NCBI GenBank assembly: GCA_964486135.1
Contig: CAZAKT010000001.1
Coordinates: 1 to 64,000 of the forward strand
Reading direction: 5' to 3'
Origin: UBA4923 sp964486135
Lineage (GTDB): Bacteria > Bacillota > Clostridia > Saccharofermentanales > DTU023
Length of the DNA stretch: 64,000 nt
Below the pieces are notes generated by a model. That model saw only the letters and a list, made by a program, of their open reading frames with translations, had not been told where the DNA came from and ran no database searches. Shown in pieces: positions 50,554-58,508 of this stretch. Numbering within the stretch: the stretch's first letter is position 1; each line of letters begins with the position of its first letter. Position numbers and translations under genes: made by a program.

Positions 50554-52194
50554 ATGGCAACCAGATATATTTTTGTGACAGGCGGCGTGGTGTCGGGACT
50601 TGGCAAGGGAATTACGGCGGCGGCGCTCGGCCGGCTGCTGATCGCCAGAGGCCTTAGCGTACGCATCCAGAAATTTGATCCTTATATCAATGTCGACCCG
50701 GCGCTTATGAGCCCGACCCAGCACGGGGAAATCTTCGTGACGGAGGATGGGGCCGAAACCGACCTTGATATCGGCCACTATGAACGCTTTACCGATGTCG
50801 ACCTCACCAGCGAAAGTGATATAACTTCGGGACGCGTCTACCTCAATGTCATCCAGCACGAGCGGACCGGCGGTTATTTCGGACGGACGGTCCAGGTTGT
50901 CCCCCACATAATCAATGAGATAAAAGAACATATCTATAAGGTTGCCGAGGAGGATCAGATCGATGTCGTCATCTGCGAAATCGGTGGAACCATAGGCGAC
51001 ATGGAGGGACAGCCCTTCATTGAAGCCATCAGGCAGGTCAGCTATGAGGTAGGTCGCGGGAACTGCCTCTTTATTCATGTGACCTTGTTGCCTTATGTAA
51101 AAAAACCGGGTGAGATCAAGACCAAGCCAACCCAGCACAGTGTGCAAAAGCTCCTCTCCTTTGGAATCCAGCCTGATATCCTGGTCTGCCGAACGGAGAA
51201 GCCCCTTGACCAGAGCATCCGGGAGAAACTGGCCCTCTTCTGCAATGTCCGTATGGACTCCGTAATCCAGAATGTTGACTGTGATTCCGTTTATGAACTC
51301 CCCCTCATCTTTGAGAAGGAGGGTTTCGCCCGTGTCGTCTGCGAACGGCTTGGACTGGATCATCCGAAGCCCTATCTGGAAGACTGGGAGTGCCTGGTGA
51401 GGAAGGCCCGTCTGCCTCGGGAAAGGCTCGAAGTTGCCCTGGTAGGGAAGTATACGGAGCTTCAGGATGCCTACTACAGCGTAGTGGAGGCCTTGGATCA
51501 TGCCGGCATTGACCTGGGCGTTGAACCGGTGATCGATTGGGTTTCCAGTGAGGAATTGGAGGGACTCTCGCCGGAAGAGGTCGACCGCCGCCTGGCGTCC
51601 GCCGATGCCATCGTGATCCCCAGCGGCTTCGGCGCGCGGGGTATGGAGGGCATGATCAATGCCAGCCGGAGTGCCCGGGAGCGGGGGATACCTTTCCTGG
51701 GTATCGGCCTTGGCATGCAGATGGCAGTTGTCGATATAGCCAGGCAGGTGGCAGGGATTGAAAAGGCTCATACGGATGAGTTCGGAACGGATTGCCAGGA
51801 TATCTTCTATTACGCGGGACTGACGGAGAGCATGAGAAAGGAGGAGGCATCCCTGCCTTTCAGTGAACGACCTATGCGACGTGGGGCCTCCCCCATCCTT
51901 ATCGAGGAGGGCTCACTCCTGGGGGAAATCTATGGCCTGCCCGAGGTGTCAGAACGCCATCATCACAGAAGGGAGTTCAACCCCGCCTACTCAGGCGTGC
52001 TGGCCGCCACGGGCCTCCGGTATTCCGGCATGTCCCCCGACGGGCGGTACGTGGAGGCGGTCGAATGGCCAGACCACCCCTTCTTCGTCGGGACCATCTA
52101 CCATCCAGAATTCAAGTCGAGACCCATCAGGCCCCACCCCCTCTTTCTGTCTTTTGTCAAAAAAGCGATTGACCACAAGAAAGGAGAATCGTGA
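50554..52194 (+). CDS. pyrG: CTP synthase lacking the glutaminase nucleophile Cys
   Basis: A 546-residue enzyme converting UTP to CTP. The N-terminal synthase domain is intact (G-G-V-V-S-G-L-G-K-G-I, K-x-D-P-Y-I-N-V-D-P, G-E-I-F-V-T-E-D-G-A-E-T-D-L-D). The C-terminal class I amidotransferase domain keeps the His-Glu of Y-H-P-E-F. The nucleophile elbow, normally G-I-C-L-G-M-Q, reads G-I-G-L-G-M-Q, with Gly385 (GGC, 51706-51708) in place of Cys. If real, it cannot hydrolyse glutamine and should depend on ammonia. ATG 50554 lies shortly after GGGGAACAAAAG. The 124-nt gap upstream has a weak TATAGT-like site but no clear promoter. The stop overlaps guaB. Confidence 0.92.
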   Translation: MATRYIFVTGGVVSGLGKGITAAALGRLLIARGLSVRIQKFDPYINVDPALMSPTQHGEIFVTEDGAETDLDIGHYERFTDVDLTSESDITSGRVYLNVIQHERTGGYFGRTVQVVPHIINEIKEHIYKVAEEDQIDVVICEIGGTIGDMEGQPFIEAIRQVSYEVGRGNCLFIHVTLLPYVKKPGEIKTKPTQHSVQKLLSFGIQPDILVCRTEKPLDQSIREKLALFCNVRMDSVIQNVDCDSVYELPLIFEKEGFARVVCERLGLDHPKPYLEDWECLVRKARLPRERLEVALVGKYTELQDAYYSVVEALDHAGIDLGVEPVIDWVSSEELEGLSPEEVDRRLASADAIVIPSGFGARGMEGMINASRSARERGIPFLGIGLGMQMAVVDIARQVAGIEKAHTDEFGTDCQDIFYYAGLTESMRKEEASLPFSERPMRRGASPILIEEGSLLGEIYGLPEVSERHHHRREFNPAYSGVLAATGLRYSGMSPDGRYVEAVEWPDHPFFVGTIYHPEFKSRPIRPHPLFLSFVKKAIDHKKGES

Positions 52195-53699
52195 TGGCAG
52201 AACTTTTACCGGAATTGTCACGTACCTTCAGCGAGTACCTGCTGGTACCCAACAGGACGACCCACACCTGTACCCCGGATCGCGTATCCTTGAGAACACC
52301 CCTGGTCAAGTATGGAAAAGGACGGGAGGATAGCCGGATCAAGCTGACCATACCCTTTGTCTCCGCTATCATGCAGGCCGTATCCGATGACCGTATGGCC
52401 ATCGCCCTGGCCCGCCAGGGCGGCCTCTCCTTTATCTTCGGCTCACAGCCAGTCGAGGAGCAGTGCGACATGGTAAGGTGTGTCAAGAAGTTCAAGGCCG
52501 GTTTCGTTCCGAGTGACAGCAATCTCCGCCCCGACCATAAATTGTCGGACATCATCCGCCTGAAGCGAAGTACAGGCCATTCAACCGTGCCGATCACGGA
52601 AGATGGCAGCTCCAACGGCAAACTGGTCGGCATCGTGACCAGCCGCGACTACCGTATCTCCCGCCTGGATCCCGATACACCGGTCAGCAGTTTCATGACC
52701 CCCGGGGAGGCGATCGTATACGGCCGGGAGGGGATAAGCCTGAGCGAGGCCAACGACATTATCTGGGAGCACAAACTGAACCAGCTCCCCATCCTGGACG
52801 AAAGAGGCCACCTGGTCTCCCTGGTCTTCCGCAAGGACTATGACCAGCACAAGGAGAATCCGGGGGAGATGCTGGACGCGCAAAAACGCCTTCTGGTGGG
52901 AGCGGGAATCAATACCCATGACTACAGGGAGCGGGTCCCGGCCCTTTTGGAGGCCGGCTGTGACGTCCTGTGCATCGACTCATCGGACGGCTTCTCGGAT
53001 TGGCAAAGGGACACCATTGAATTCGTCCGCGAACATTATGGCCCTGACCTGCCGCTTGGCGCCGGCAATGTCGTCGATGAGCAGGGTTTCCGCTTCCTGG
53101 CCGCCGCCGGTGCTTCCTTTATCAAGGTAGGGATCGGTGGAGGCTCGATCTGTATCACACGGGAACAAAAGGGCATCGGACGGGGACAGGCATCCGCCCT
53201 CATGGATGTCGCGCAGGCACGGGATCGTTGGTTCGAAGAGACAGGGGTCTATATCCCTATCTGTTCCGACGGTGGGGTTGTCCACGACTACCATATGACC
53301 CTGGCGCTTGCCATGGGTGCGGACTTCCTCATGCTGGGCCGGTATTTCGCCCGTTTCGATGAAAGTCCGACCCGTCGTGTTCTCTTCAATGGCAGCTATG
53401 TCAAGGAATACTGGGGGGAAGGATCCAACCGCGCCCGCAACTGGCAGCGCTACGAGGACGGGGGCGAGGGTCAAATGATCTTCGAGGAGGGGGTTGACTC
53501 CTACGTACCCTATGCCGGTAAACTGGCCGACAATGTCGAGACGACCCTGGCCAAGGTCAAGGCCACCATGTGTGCCTGTGGGGCAGTAAGTCTGTCCGAA
53601 TTACAGGAAAAGGCCAGGCTGGTTCTTGTATCGCCGACCAGCATCGTAGAAGGGGGCGCGCACGATGTCATCCACAAGGAAAGTGATCTTGGCAGGTGA
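52194..53699 (+). CDS. guaB: IMP dehydrogenase
   Basis: A 501-residue enzyme that oxidises IMP to XMP, the first step to GMP. The TIM barrel contains the catalytic C320 in G-I-G-G-G-S-I-C-I-T-R (usual form G-I-G-P-G-S-I-C-T-T-R). D-G-G-V binds the phosphate region, and a CBS-domain pair lies at about 95-215 (V-G-I-V-T-S-R-D-Y). The N-terminus (T-F-S-E-Y-L-L-V-P-N) and the flap region differ from the common bacterial type, so it belongs to a divergent IMPDH branch. ATG 52194 is 7 nt after AAGGAG and overlaps the pyrG stop. Confidence 0.88.
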   Translation: MAELLPELSRTFSEYLLVPNRTTHTCTPDRVSLRTPLVKYGKGREDSRIKLTIPFVSAIMQAVSDDRMAIALARQGGLSFIFGSQPVEEQCDMVRCVKKFKAGFVPSDSNLRPDHKLSDIIRLKRSTGHSTVPITEDGSSNGKLVGIVTSRDYRISRLDPDTPVSSFMTPGEAIVYGREGISLSEANDIIWEHKLNQLPILDERGHLVSLVFRKDYDQHKENPGEMLDAQKRLLVGAGINTHDYRERVPALLEAGCDVLCIDSSDGFSDWQRDTIEFVREHYGPDLPLGAGNVVDEQGFRFLAAAGASFIKVGIGGGSICITREQKGIGRGQASALMDVAQARDRWFEETGVYIPICSDGGVVHDYHMTLALAMGADFLMLGRYFARFDESPTRRVLFNGSYVKEYWGEGSNRARNWQRYEDGGEGQMIFEEGVDSYVPYAGKLADNVETTLAKVKATMCACGAVSLSELQEKARLVLVSPTSIVEGGAHDVIHKESDLGR

Positions 53700-53723
53700 C
53701 AAATTTTTGTGGATGGGTATAAT
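53696..53723 (+). promoter_or_regulatory. Candidate greA-lysS promoter
   Basis: A perfect TATAAT (53718-53723) with GTGACA (53696-53701) 16 nt upstream, the latter overlapping the guaB stop. It lies about 75 nt before greA. The -35 is partial, so strength is uncertain. Confidence 0.5.
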
Positions 53724-53797
53724 GATTTGATTCATCCTGTTCCGCCGCCAGGTTTGAACAGGAGCTAGAAGTACAAGAAAAGAGGCTAGCAGTAGAG

Positions 53798-54292
53798 ATG
53801 ACGCAAGCAGTCTACGAAATGACATATGGGAAAATCCGTGAATACCAAGAGGAGCTTGAGGATCGGAAGACACGGGTCGCAGCTGAGATCGCCGAACGTC
53901 TGAAGGAGGCGCGCGGCCACGGGGACATCACGGAAAACTCGGAATTCGACGATGCCAAACAAGCTTATGCGGACAATGATCTCAGAATCATGGAGATCGA
54001 GCAAATCCTGAAAAACGCCAAAGTAATCGACGAAAAAGAGATCAGCCGTACCCGGGTTACCTTGGGTGGCCGGGTTCTTCTGCGACATGAGGACTCAGGA
54101 GTCGAGCAGGAGTATATGATTGTCTCTGCCAAGGAAGAGGATATTATGATCGGTAAGCTCTCCAGTGAGTCCCCCGTCGGTCAGGCTATTTTAGGCAAGA
54201 AAAAGGGAGATACGGTGGAAGTCAAGACGCCGACAGGCATTTTGAAATACACAGTCGCCCGGATTTCAAGACCGAAAGGGTCGGAGGAATGA
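53798..54292 (+). CDS. greA: Transcription elongation factor GreA
   Basis: A 164-residue factor that rescues backtracked RNA polymerase by stimulating transcript cleavage. The N-terminal coiled coil includes A-E-R-L-K-E-A-R-G-H-G-D-I-T-E-N-S-E-F-D with the acidic tip residues (D and E). The C-terminal FKBP-like domain has S-P-V-G-Q-A-I-L-G-K-K-K-G-D. ATG 53798 gives a usual family length. The stop overlaps lysS by 4 nt, a common pairing in Bacillota. Confidence 0.94.
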   Translation: MTQAVYEMTYGKIREYQEELEDRKTRVAAEIAERLKEARGHGDITENSEFDDAKQAYADNDLRIMEIEQILKNAKVIDEKEISRTRVTLGGRVLLRHEDSGVEQEYMIVSAKEEDIMIGKLSSESPVGQAILGKKKGDTVEVKTPTGILKYTVARISRPKGSEE

Positions 54293-55800
54293 CACAGGAC
54301 AAGGAAGAAAGAAGACAGCTTGATTCCCTTCCCGAGCAGATGCGTTTTCGCCTCGAAAAGCTGGATAGACTTGAAAAGGCGGGAGAGAGCCCTTATTTAC
54401 TGACCAGCTGTCAGGTAAGCCACCAGGCCGCGGCTATCATTGCCAATTTTGAAGAATTGGAGGGCAGGGAGGTAAAGGTTGCCGGCCGTCTTATGGGCAA
54501 GCGCGGCATGGGCAAGGTTTCCTTTGCCGATCTTCTGGACCGCTCCGGCTCGATTCAAATCTTCAGCCGTCTGGACAACCTGGGCCAGGAGTCCTATGCC
54601 GGCTGGCAGGATCTGGATCTGGGCGATTACCTGGCCGTGACGGGTGAGGTATTCAAGACCCGGATGGGAGAGATATCCATCCGAAACGCTTCCTGGACCC
54701 TCCTGGCCAAAGCCCTTCGCCCTCTCCCTGAAAAATACCACGGTCTTCGGGATACGGACCTCCGTTATCGCAAACGTTATCTTGACTTGATGGTCAATCC
54801 CGAGGTGAGGGACACCTTCATCAAACGGAGCCGGATTATCCGGCTTATGCGGGAAGAGCTCGATAAAAATGGCTTCCTGGAAGTTGAGACACCCCTGCTC
54901 AATACCATTGCGGGTGGCGCTTCGGCCAGACCCTTCATCACCCATCATAATGCCCTGGACCTGGACCTCTTTCTCCGTGTGTCGCCGGAATTGTATCTGA
55001 AACGCCTCATTGTAGGTGGTCTGGAGCGGGTTTACGAGATCGGACGCAGCTTCAGGAATGAGGGGATGAGTACAAAACATAACCCCGAATTCACCATGCT
55101 GGAAGTCTATCAGGCCTATGGTGACTACGAGACCATGATGGCCTTGACCGAGACCCTCTTCTCCAAATTATGCCTTGATATTTGTGGGGGCTACGAAATC
55201 GAATACCAGGGTGTTTCCCTTTCCTTGAAACCACCTTTCAGAAGGATCTCAATGATTGAGGCCGTCCGCGAGCATACGGGACTGGATTTTGACTCGATCA
55301 AGGGTGATCCGGAGGCGAGAAAGGCGGCCCTTGATTACGGTCTCGAGGAGGTCACCGCGGGCATGACCTGGGGTGAGGTCCTTAATGCCTGCTTTGAGGC
55401 CTATGCGGAGGAAAAGTTGATTCAGCCGACCTTCCTGACCGACTATCCGATTGAGATATCGCCTCTGACCAAGATCAAACCGGGTACGGGGGGAAGGCTG
55501 ACCGAGCGTTTTGAGATCTTCATCAGCGGGCGGGAGTATGGGAATGCCTACTCAGAATTGAATGACCCCTTCGACCAGCGCCGCCGCTTCGAGGATCAGC
55601 AACGCCGCCATGAGGCCGGCGATGAGGAGGCGCAACTGCCGGATGAGGATTTTGTTGAGGCGCTTGAATACGGTTTGCCTCCAACGGGCGGACTCGGAAT
55701 CGGGGTTGACCGCCTGGTCATGCTCCTGACCGACCAGGCCTCCATCCGGGATGTCCTTTTATTCCCCACCATGAAGCCACTGGACGGAAGAGATGACTGA
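54289..55800 (+). CDS. lysS: Lysyl-tRNA synthetase (class II)
   Basis: A 503-residue class II synthetase. The OB-fold anticodon domain (about 50-160) has V-A-G-R-L-M-G-K-R and R-S-G-S-I-Q-I. The catalytic domain shows R-Y-R-K-R-Y-L-D-L, motif 1 near F-L-E-V-E-T-P, motif 2 F-R-N-E-G-M-S-T-K-H-N-P-E-F-T, and motif 3 G-L-G-I-G-V-D-R-L-V-M-L. It sits between greA and udg, with overlaps on both sides. Confidence 0.95.
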   Translation: MTQDKEERRQLDSLPEQMRFRLEKLDRLEKAGESPYLLTSCQVSHQAAAIIANFEELEGREVKVAGRLMGKRGMGKVSFADLLDRSGSIQIFSRLDNLGQESYAGWQDLDLGDYLAVTGEVFKTRMGEISIRNASWTLLAKALRPLPEKYHGLRDTDLRYRKRYLDLMVNPEVRDTFIKRSRIIRLMREELDKNGFLEVETPLLNTIAGGASARPFITHHNALDLDLFLRVSPELYLKRLIVGGLERVYEIGRSFRNEGMSTKHNPEFTMLEVYQAYGDYETMMALTETLFSKLCLDICGGYEIEYQGVSLSLKPPFRRISMIEAVREHTGLDFDSIKGDPEARKAALDYGLEEVTAGMTWGEVLNACFEAYAEEKLIQPTFLTDYPIEISPLTKIKPGTGGRLTERFEIFISGREYGNAYSELNDPFDQRRRFEDQQRRHEAGDEEAQLPDEDFVEALEYGLPPTGGLGIGVDRLVMLLTDQASIRDVLLFPTMKPLDGRDD

Positions 55801-56395
55801 CAGGCTTCCGGAATCCAGGGAGAACTGGCAGGTCTTTGTCGATAAATGCATGAATTGCCGATCCTGCGGCCTGGCTGAATCAAGGCAGAATGTAGTCATT
55901 TGGCGAGGTGGTATCAGAGCCCCCCTCATGATCCTGGGGGAAGGGCCCGGCGCCGATGAGGACCGGCAGGGGATCCCCTTCGTCGGCCGGTCCGGAAAAT
56001 TGCTGGACCTTCTCCTGAAGGCCTTTGGCTTCAAGGAGGAAGACTACCACATCTGCAATATCGTCAAGTGCCGTCCACCGGGCAACCGGGTGCCGACACG
56101 TGAGGAAGCCGTTGCTTGCCGGCCCCTTCTCAAGGAACAGATGCAGACCGTAAGGCCGGCGGTCTACCTTCTCATGGGGGCGACGGCCTACCGCTACTTC
56201 ACCGGTGCGGAAGAGGGGATAAGCAAGGCCCGGGGAAATTGGACCGTCTCCAACGGCTGTCACGTCCTGCCAACCTTCCATCCGGCTTACGTCTTGCGTG
56301 ATCCTTCGAAAAAAACACTCTTGTGGCAGGATTTTGCCTCAGTGAGGAAAAAGCTGGAAGAACTTGACTTGCTCAGCCCCCTCCAAAAAGAATGA
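55793..56395 (+). CDS. Uracil-DNA glycosylase, family 4 (4Fe-4S type)
   Basis: A 200-residue enzyme that removes uracil from DNA. Motif A is G-E-G-P-G-A-D-E-D, where G-E-A-P-G is usual. F-V-G-R-S-G-K-L-L follows, and the second motif is H-P-A-Y-V-L. Cys residues early (C-M-N-C-R-S-C) and mid-protein (K-C-R-P-P, then A-C-R-P-L) supply the iron-sulfur ligands. It overlaps lysS by 8 nt and uvrB by 4 nt, making a small repair pair. Confidence 0.9.
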   Translation: MTDRLPESRENWQVFVDKCMNCRSCGLAESRQNVVIWRGGIRAPLMILGEGPGADEDRQGIPFVGRSGKLLDLLLKAFGFKEEDYHICNIVKCRPPGNRVPTREEAVACRPLLKEQMQTVRPAVYLLMGATAYRYFTGAEEGISKARGNWTVSNGCHVLPTFHPAYVLRDPSKKTLLWQDFASVRKKLEELDLLSPLQKE

Positions 56396-58413
56396 CCATG
56401 GAAAAACTGCCGGGATCCTTCAGCCTCAGAACCGATATGACCCCCAAGGGCGATCAGCCGGAGGCCATTGACCAGCTGGTCCATGGCATTGAAAGAGGGG
56501 ATCGCGGCCAAACCCTTCTGGGCGTTACGGGATCGGGCAAGACCTTCACCATGGCCAGTGTCATTGAAAAAACCCAGAGGCCAGCCCTGGTCATAGCCCA
56601 TAACAAGACATTGGCCGGCCAGCTTTGTGCCGAATTCATGGCCCTCTTTCCCGATAATGCCGTCGAATACTTCGTCAGCTACTACGATTATTATCAACCG
56701 GAGGCCTACCTGCCGACGCGGGACCTCTACATCGAAAAGGATTCCTCCATCAATGATGAGATAGACCGGCTCCGTCACAAGGCGACCTCATCCCTGCTCG
56801 AGCGCCGGGATGTCATTGTGGTCGCCTCCGTATCCTGTATTTATGGACTGGGCGACCCTGACGACTACAGGAATCTCATGGTGAGCGTCCGCCCGGGCAT
56901 GACAAGAAGCCGAGACGCCATCATTGCCGACCTGGTCGGGATCCAGTATGTGCGAAATGACTTTGAGCTGAAGCGTGGTACTTTCCGGGTCCGGGGTGAC
57001 ACCTTGGATATTTTCCCTGCCTCGGAAGAGAATACCCTGACACGTATCCAGTTCTTTGGCGATGAGGTCGAGGAGATCCGGGAGATTGACGCCATTACGG
57101 GCAGATCGATTACAGGACGGAATTATGTCGCCATCTTCCCTGCCAGCCATTACGCGACGACCCGGGAAAAAATGAAAAGGGCCGTCATTTCAATAGGGGC
57201 GGAGTTGGAGGAGAGGCTGGACTGGTTCAGGAAAGAGGGCAGGCTGGTTGAGGCCTATCGGCTTGAGCAGCGGACCCGCTACGACATGGAGATGATGTTG
57301 GAGACAGGTTTTTGCAAGGGGATCGAAAACTATTCCAGACATCTGACGGGGCGCACGGAAGGCCAGCCCCCCTTTACCCTCATGGACTTTTTCCCTGATG
57401 ATTACTTGCTTCTTATCGACGAATCCCATGTTACCGTCCCCCAGATCGGCGCCATGATCCGCGGTGACCGATCCCGCAAGGAGTCTCTGGTTGAATACGG
57501 TTTTCGCCTGCCTTCGGCCTTTGATAACAGGCCCTTGAGTTTTGAGGAATTCAAGGAAAGGGCCGGGCAGACCCTCTATGTGTCGGCCACACCCGCCGCC
57601 TATGAGTTGGAGGAATCGGTCCAGATCGTTGAGCAGATCATCAGGCCGACAGGGCTGGTTGATCCGCTTGTCTACGTCCGGCCCGTCGAAAACCAGATTG
57701 AGGACCTCCTGGCGGAGATAAGGGCGACAACAGAGAGGGGGGAGCGCACCCTGGTGCTTACCCTGACCAAGCGTATGGCCGAAGACCTGGCGGACTTCTT
57801 CAAGGAGGAGAAACTGAAGGTGGAGTATCTCCACTCAGATATCGCCACGGTGGAGCGTCTGGAGATCTTGAGAAAACTTCGAAAAGGTGATTTCGATGTC
57901 CTGGTTGGCATCAATCTCCTGCGGGAGGGTTTGGATCTTCCGGAAGTTTCCCTGATCGCCATCCTGGATGCCGACAAGGAAGGATTTTTACGCTCAACAA
58001 GTTCCCTGGTCCAGATCATCGGCCGGGCCGCCCGGAATGTCAACGGCCGGGTCATCCTGTACGCGGACGAGGTGACGGCTTCCATGGAGCGGGCTATCCG
58101 GGAGACCAACAGGCGGCGGGAGATACAAAGCGCCTACAATCAGGCCCACGGCATCACGCCGACCAGCATTAAAAAAGAAATCCGTGACCTGATCGACACC
58201 TCCTTTGAACTGGTGGCCGATGAGCCGCTGGAGACAAGCGACGATATAGAGCGCTATGACAGGGAGCTTTCAAAACTCTCCTATACCGATCTGCAAAAGC
58301 GGGCCAAACGGATAGAAAAAGAAATGAACCAGGCTTCCCGCCGTCTGGATTTCGAACTGGCAGCCCTTCTTCGCGATCAGTTGATCCTGATTCGCGGCCA
58401 TCTTTCCGTCTGA
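56392..58413 (+). CDS. uvrB: Excinuclease ABC subunit B
   Basis: A 673-residue helicase-like subunit of nucleotide excision repair. Walker A is G-V-T-G-S-G-K-T-F-T. The damage-recognition hairpin region is Y-Y-D-Y-Y-Q-P-E-A-Y. L-I-D-E-S-H-V-T is Walker B. The late helicase motifs include G-I-N-L-L-R-E-G-L-D-L-P-E-V and Q-I-I-G-R-A-A-R-N. A C-terminal UVR motif (about 630-665) binds UvrC. uvrA and uvrC are not in the window. It ends before a 95-nt regulatory gap. Confidence 0.96.
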   Translation: MTMEKLPGSFSLRTDMTPKGDQPEAIDQLVHGIERGDRGQTLLGVTGSGKTFTMASVIEKTQRPALVIAHNKTLAGQLCAEFMALFPDNAVEYFVSYYDYYQPEAYLPTRDLYIEKDSSINDEIDRLRHKATSSLLERRDVIVVASVSCIYGLGDPDDYRNLMVSVRPGMTRSRDAIIADLVGIQYVRNDFELKRGTFRVRGDTLDIFPASEENTLTRIQFFGDEVEEIREIDAITGRSITGRNYVAIFPASHYATTREKMKRAVISIGAELEERLDWFRKEGRLVEAYRLEQRTRYDMEMMLETGFCKGIENYSRHLTGRTEGQPPFTLMDFFPDDYLLLIDESHVTVPQIGAMIRGDRSRKESLVEYGFRLPSAFDNRPLSFEEFKERAGQTLYVSATPAAYELEESVQIVEQIIRPTGLVDPLVYVRPVENQIEDLLAEIRATTERGERTLVLTLTKRMAEDLADFFKEEKLKVEYLHSDIATVERLEILRKLRKGDFDVLVGINLLREGLDLPEVSLIAILDADKEGFLRSTSSLVQIIGRAARNVNGRVILYADEVTASMERAIRETNRRREIQSAYNQAHGITPTSIKKEIRDLIDTSFELVADEPLETSDDIERYDRELSKLSYTDLQKRAKRIEKEMNQASRRLDFELAALLRDQLILIRGHLSV

Positions 58414-58440
58414 TTATCCTGGGGAAGCCCCCTTCATTTG

Positions 58441-58487
58441 TTGCCGAAACAGCCGCTTATGCTAGACTTGTTTTACGGTAAAACAAG
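58441..58487 (+). promoter_or_regulatory. Promoter with 21-bp palindromic operator ahead of the phosphohexose mutase
   Basis: CTTGTTTTAC (58467-58476) and GTAAAACAAG (58478-58487) form a perfect 10+1+10 palindrome. It overlaps a candidate -10 (TAGACT, 58463-58468), with TTGCCG (58441-58446) 16 nt upstream. It ends 21 nt before the ATG, ahead of AAGGAG. Position and symmetry suggest a repressor site; the repressor is unknown. A hairpin in the 5'-UTR is the alternative. Confidence 0.5.
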
Positions 58488-58508
58488 GTCTATTTCAAGG
58501 AGTTCACC

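Noticed and set aside
50485..51771. A 428-codon open frame on the minus strand across pyrG
   Set aside because: It lies wholly opposite a well-conserved gene, has no family-like motifs and no ribosome site. It is a composition shadow, as are similar long antisense frames at 34277-35305, 61110-62141 and 3358-4092.
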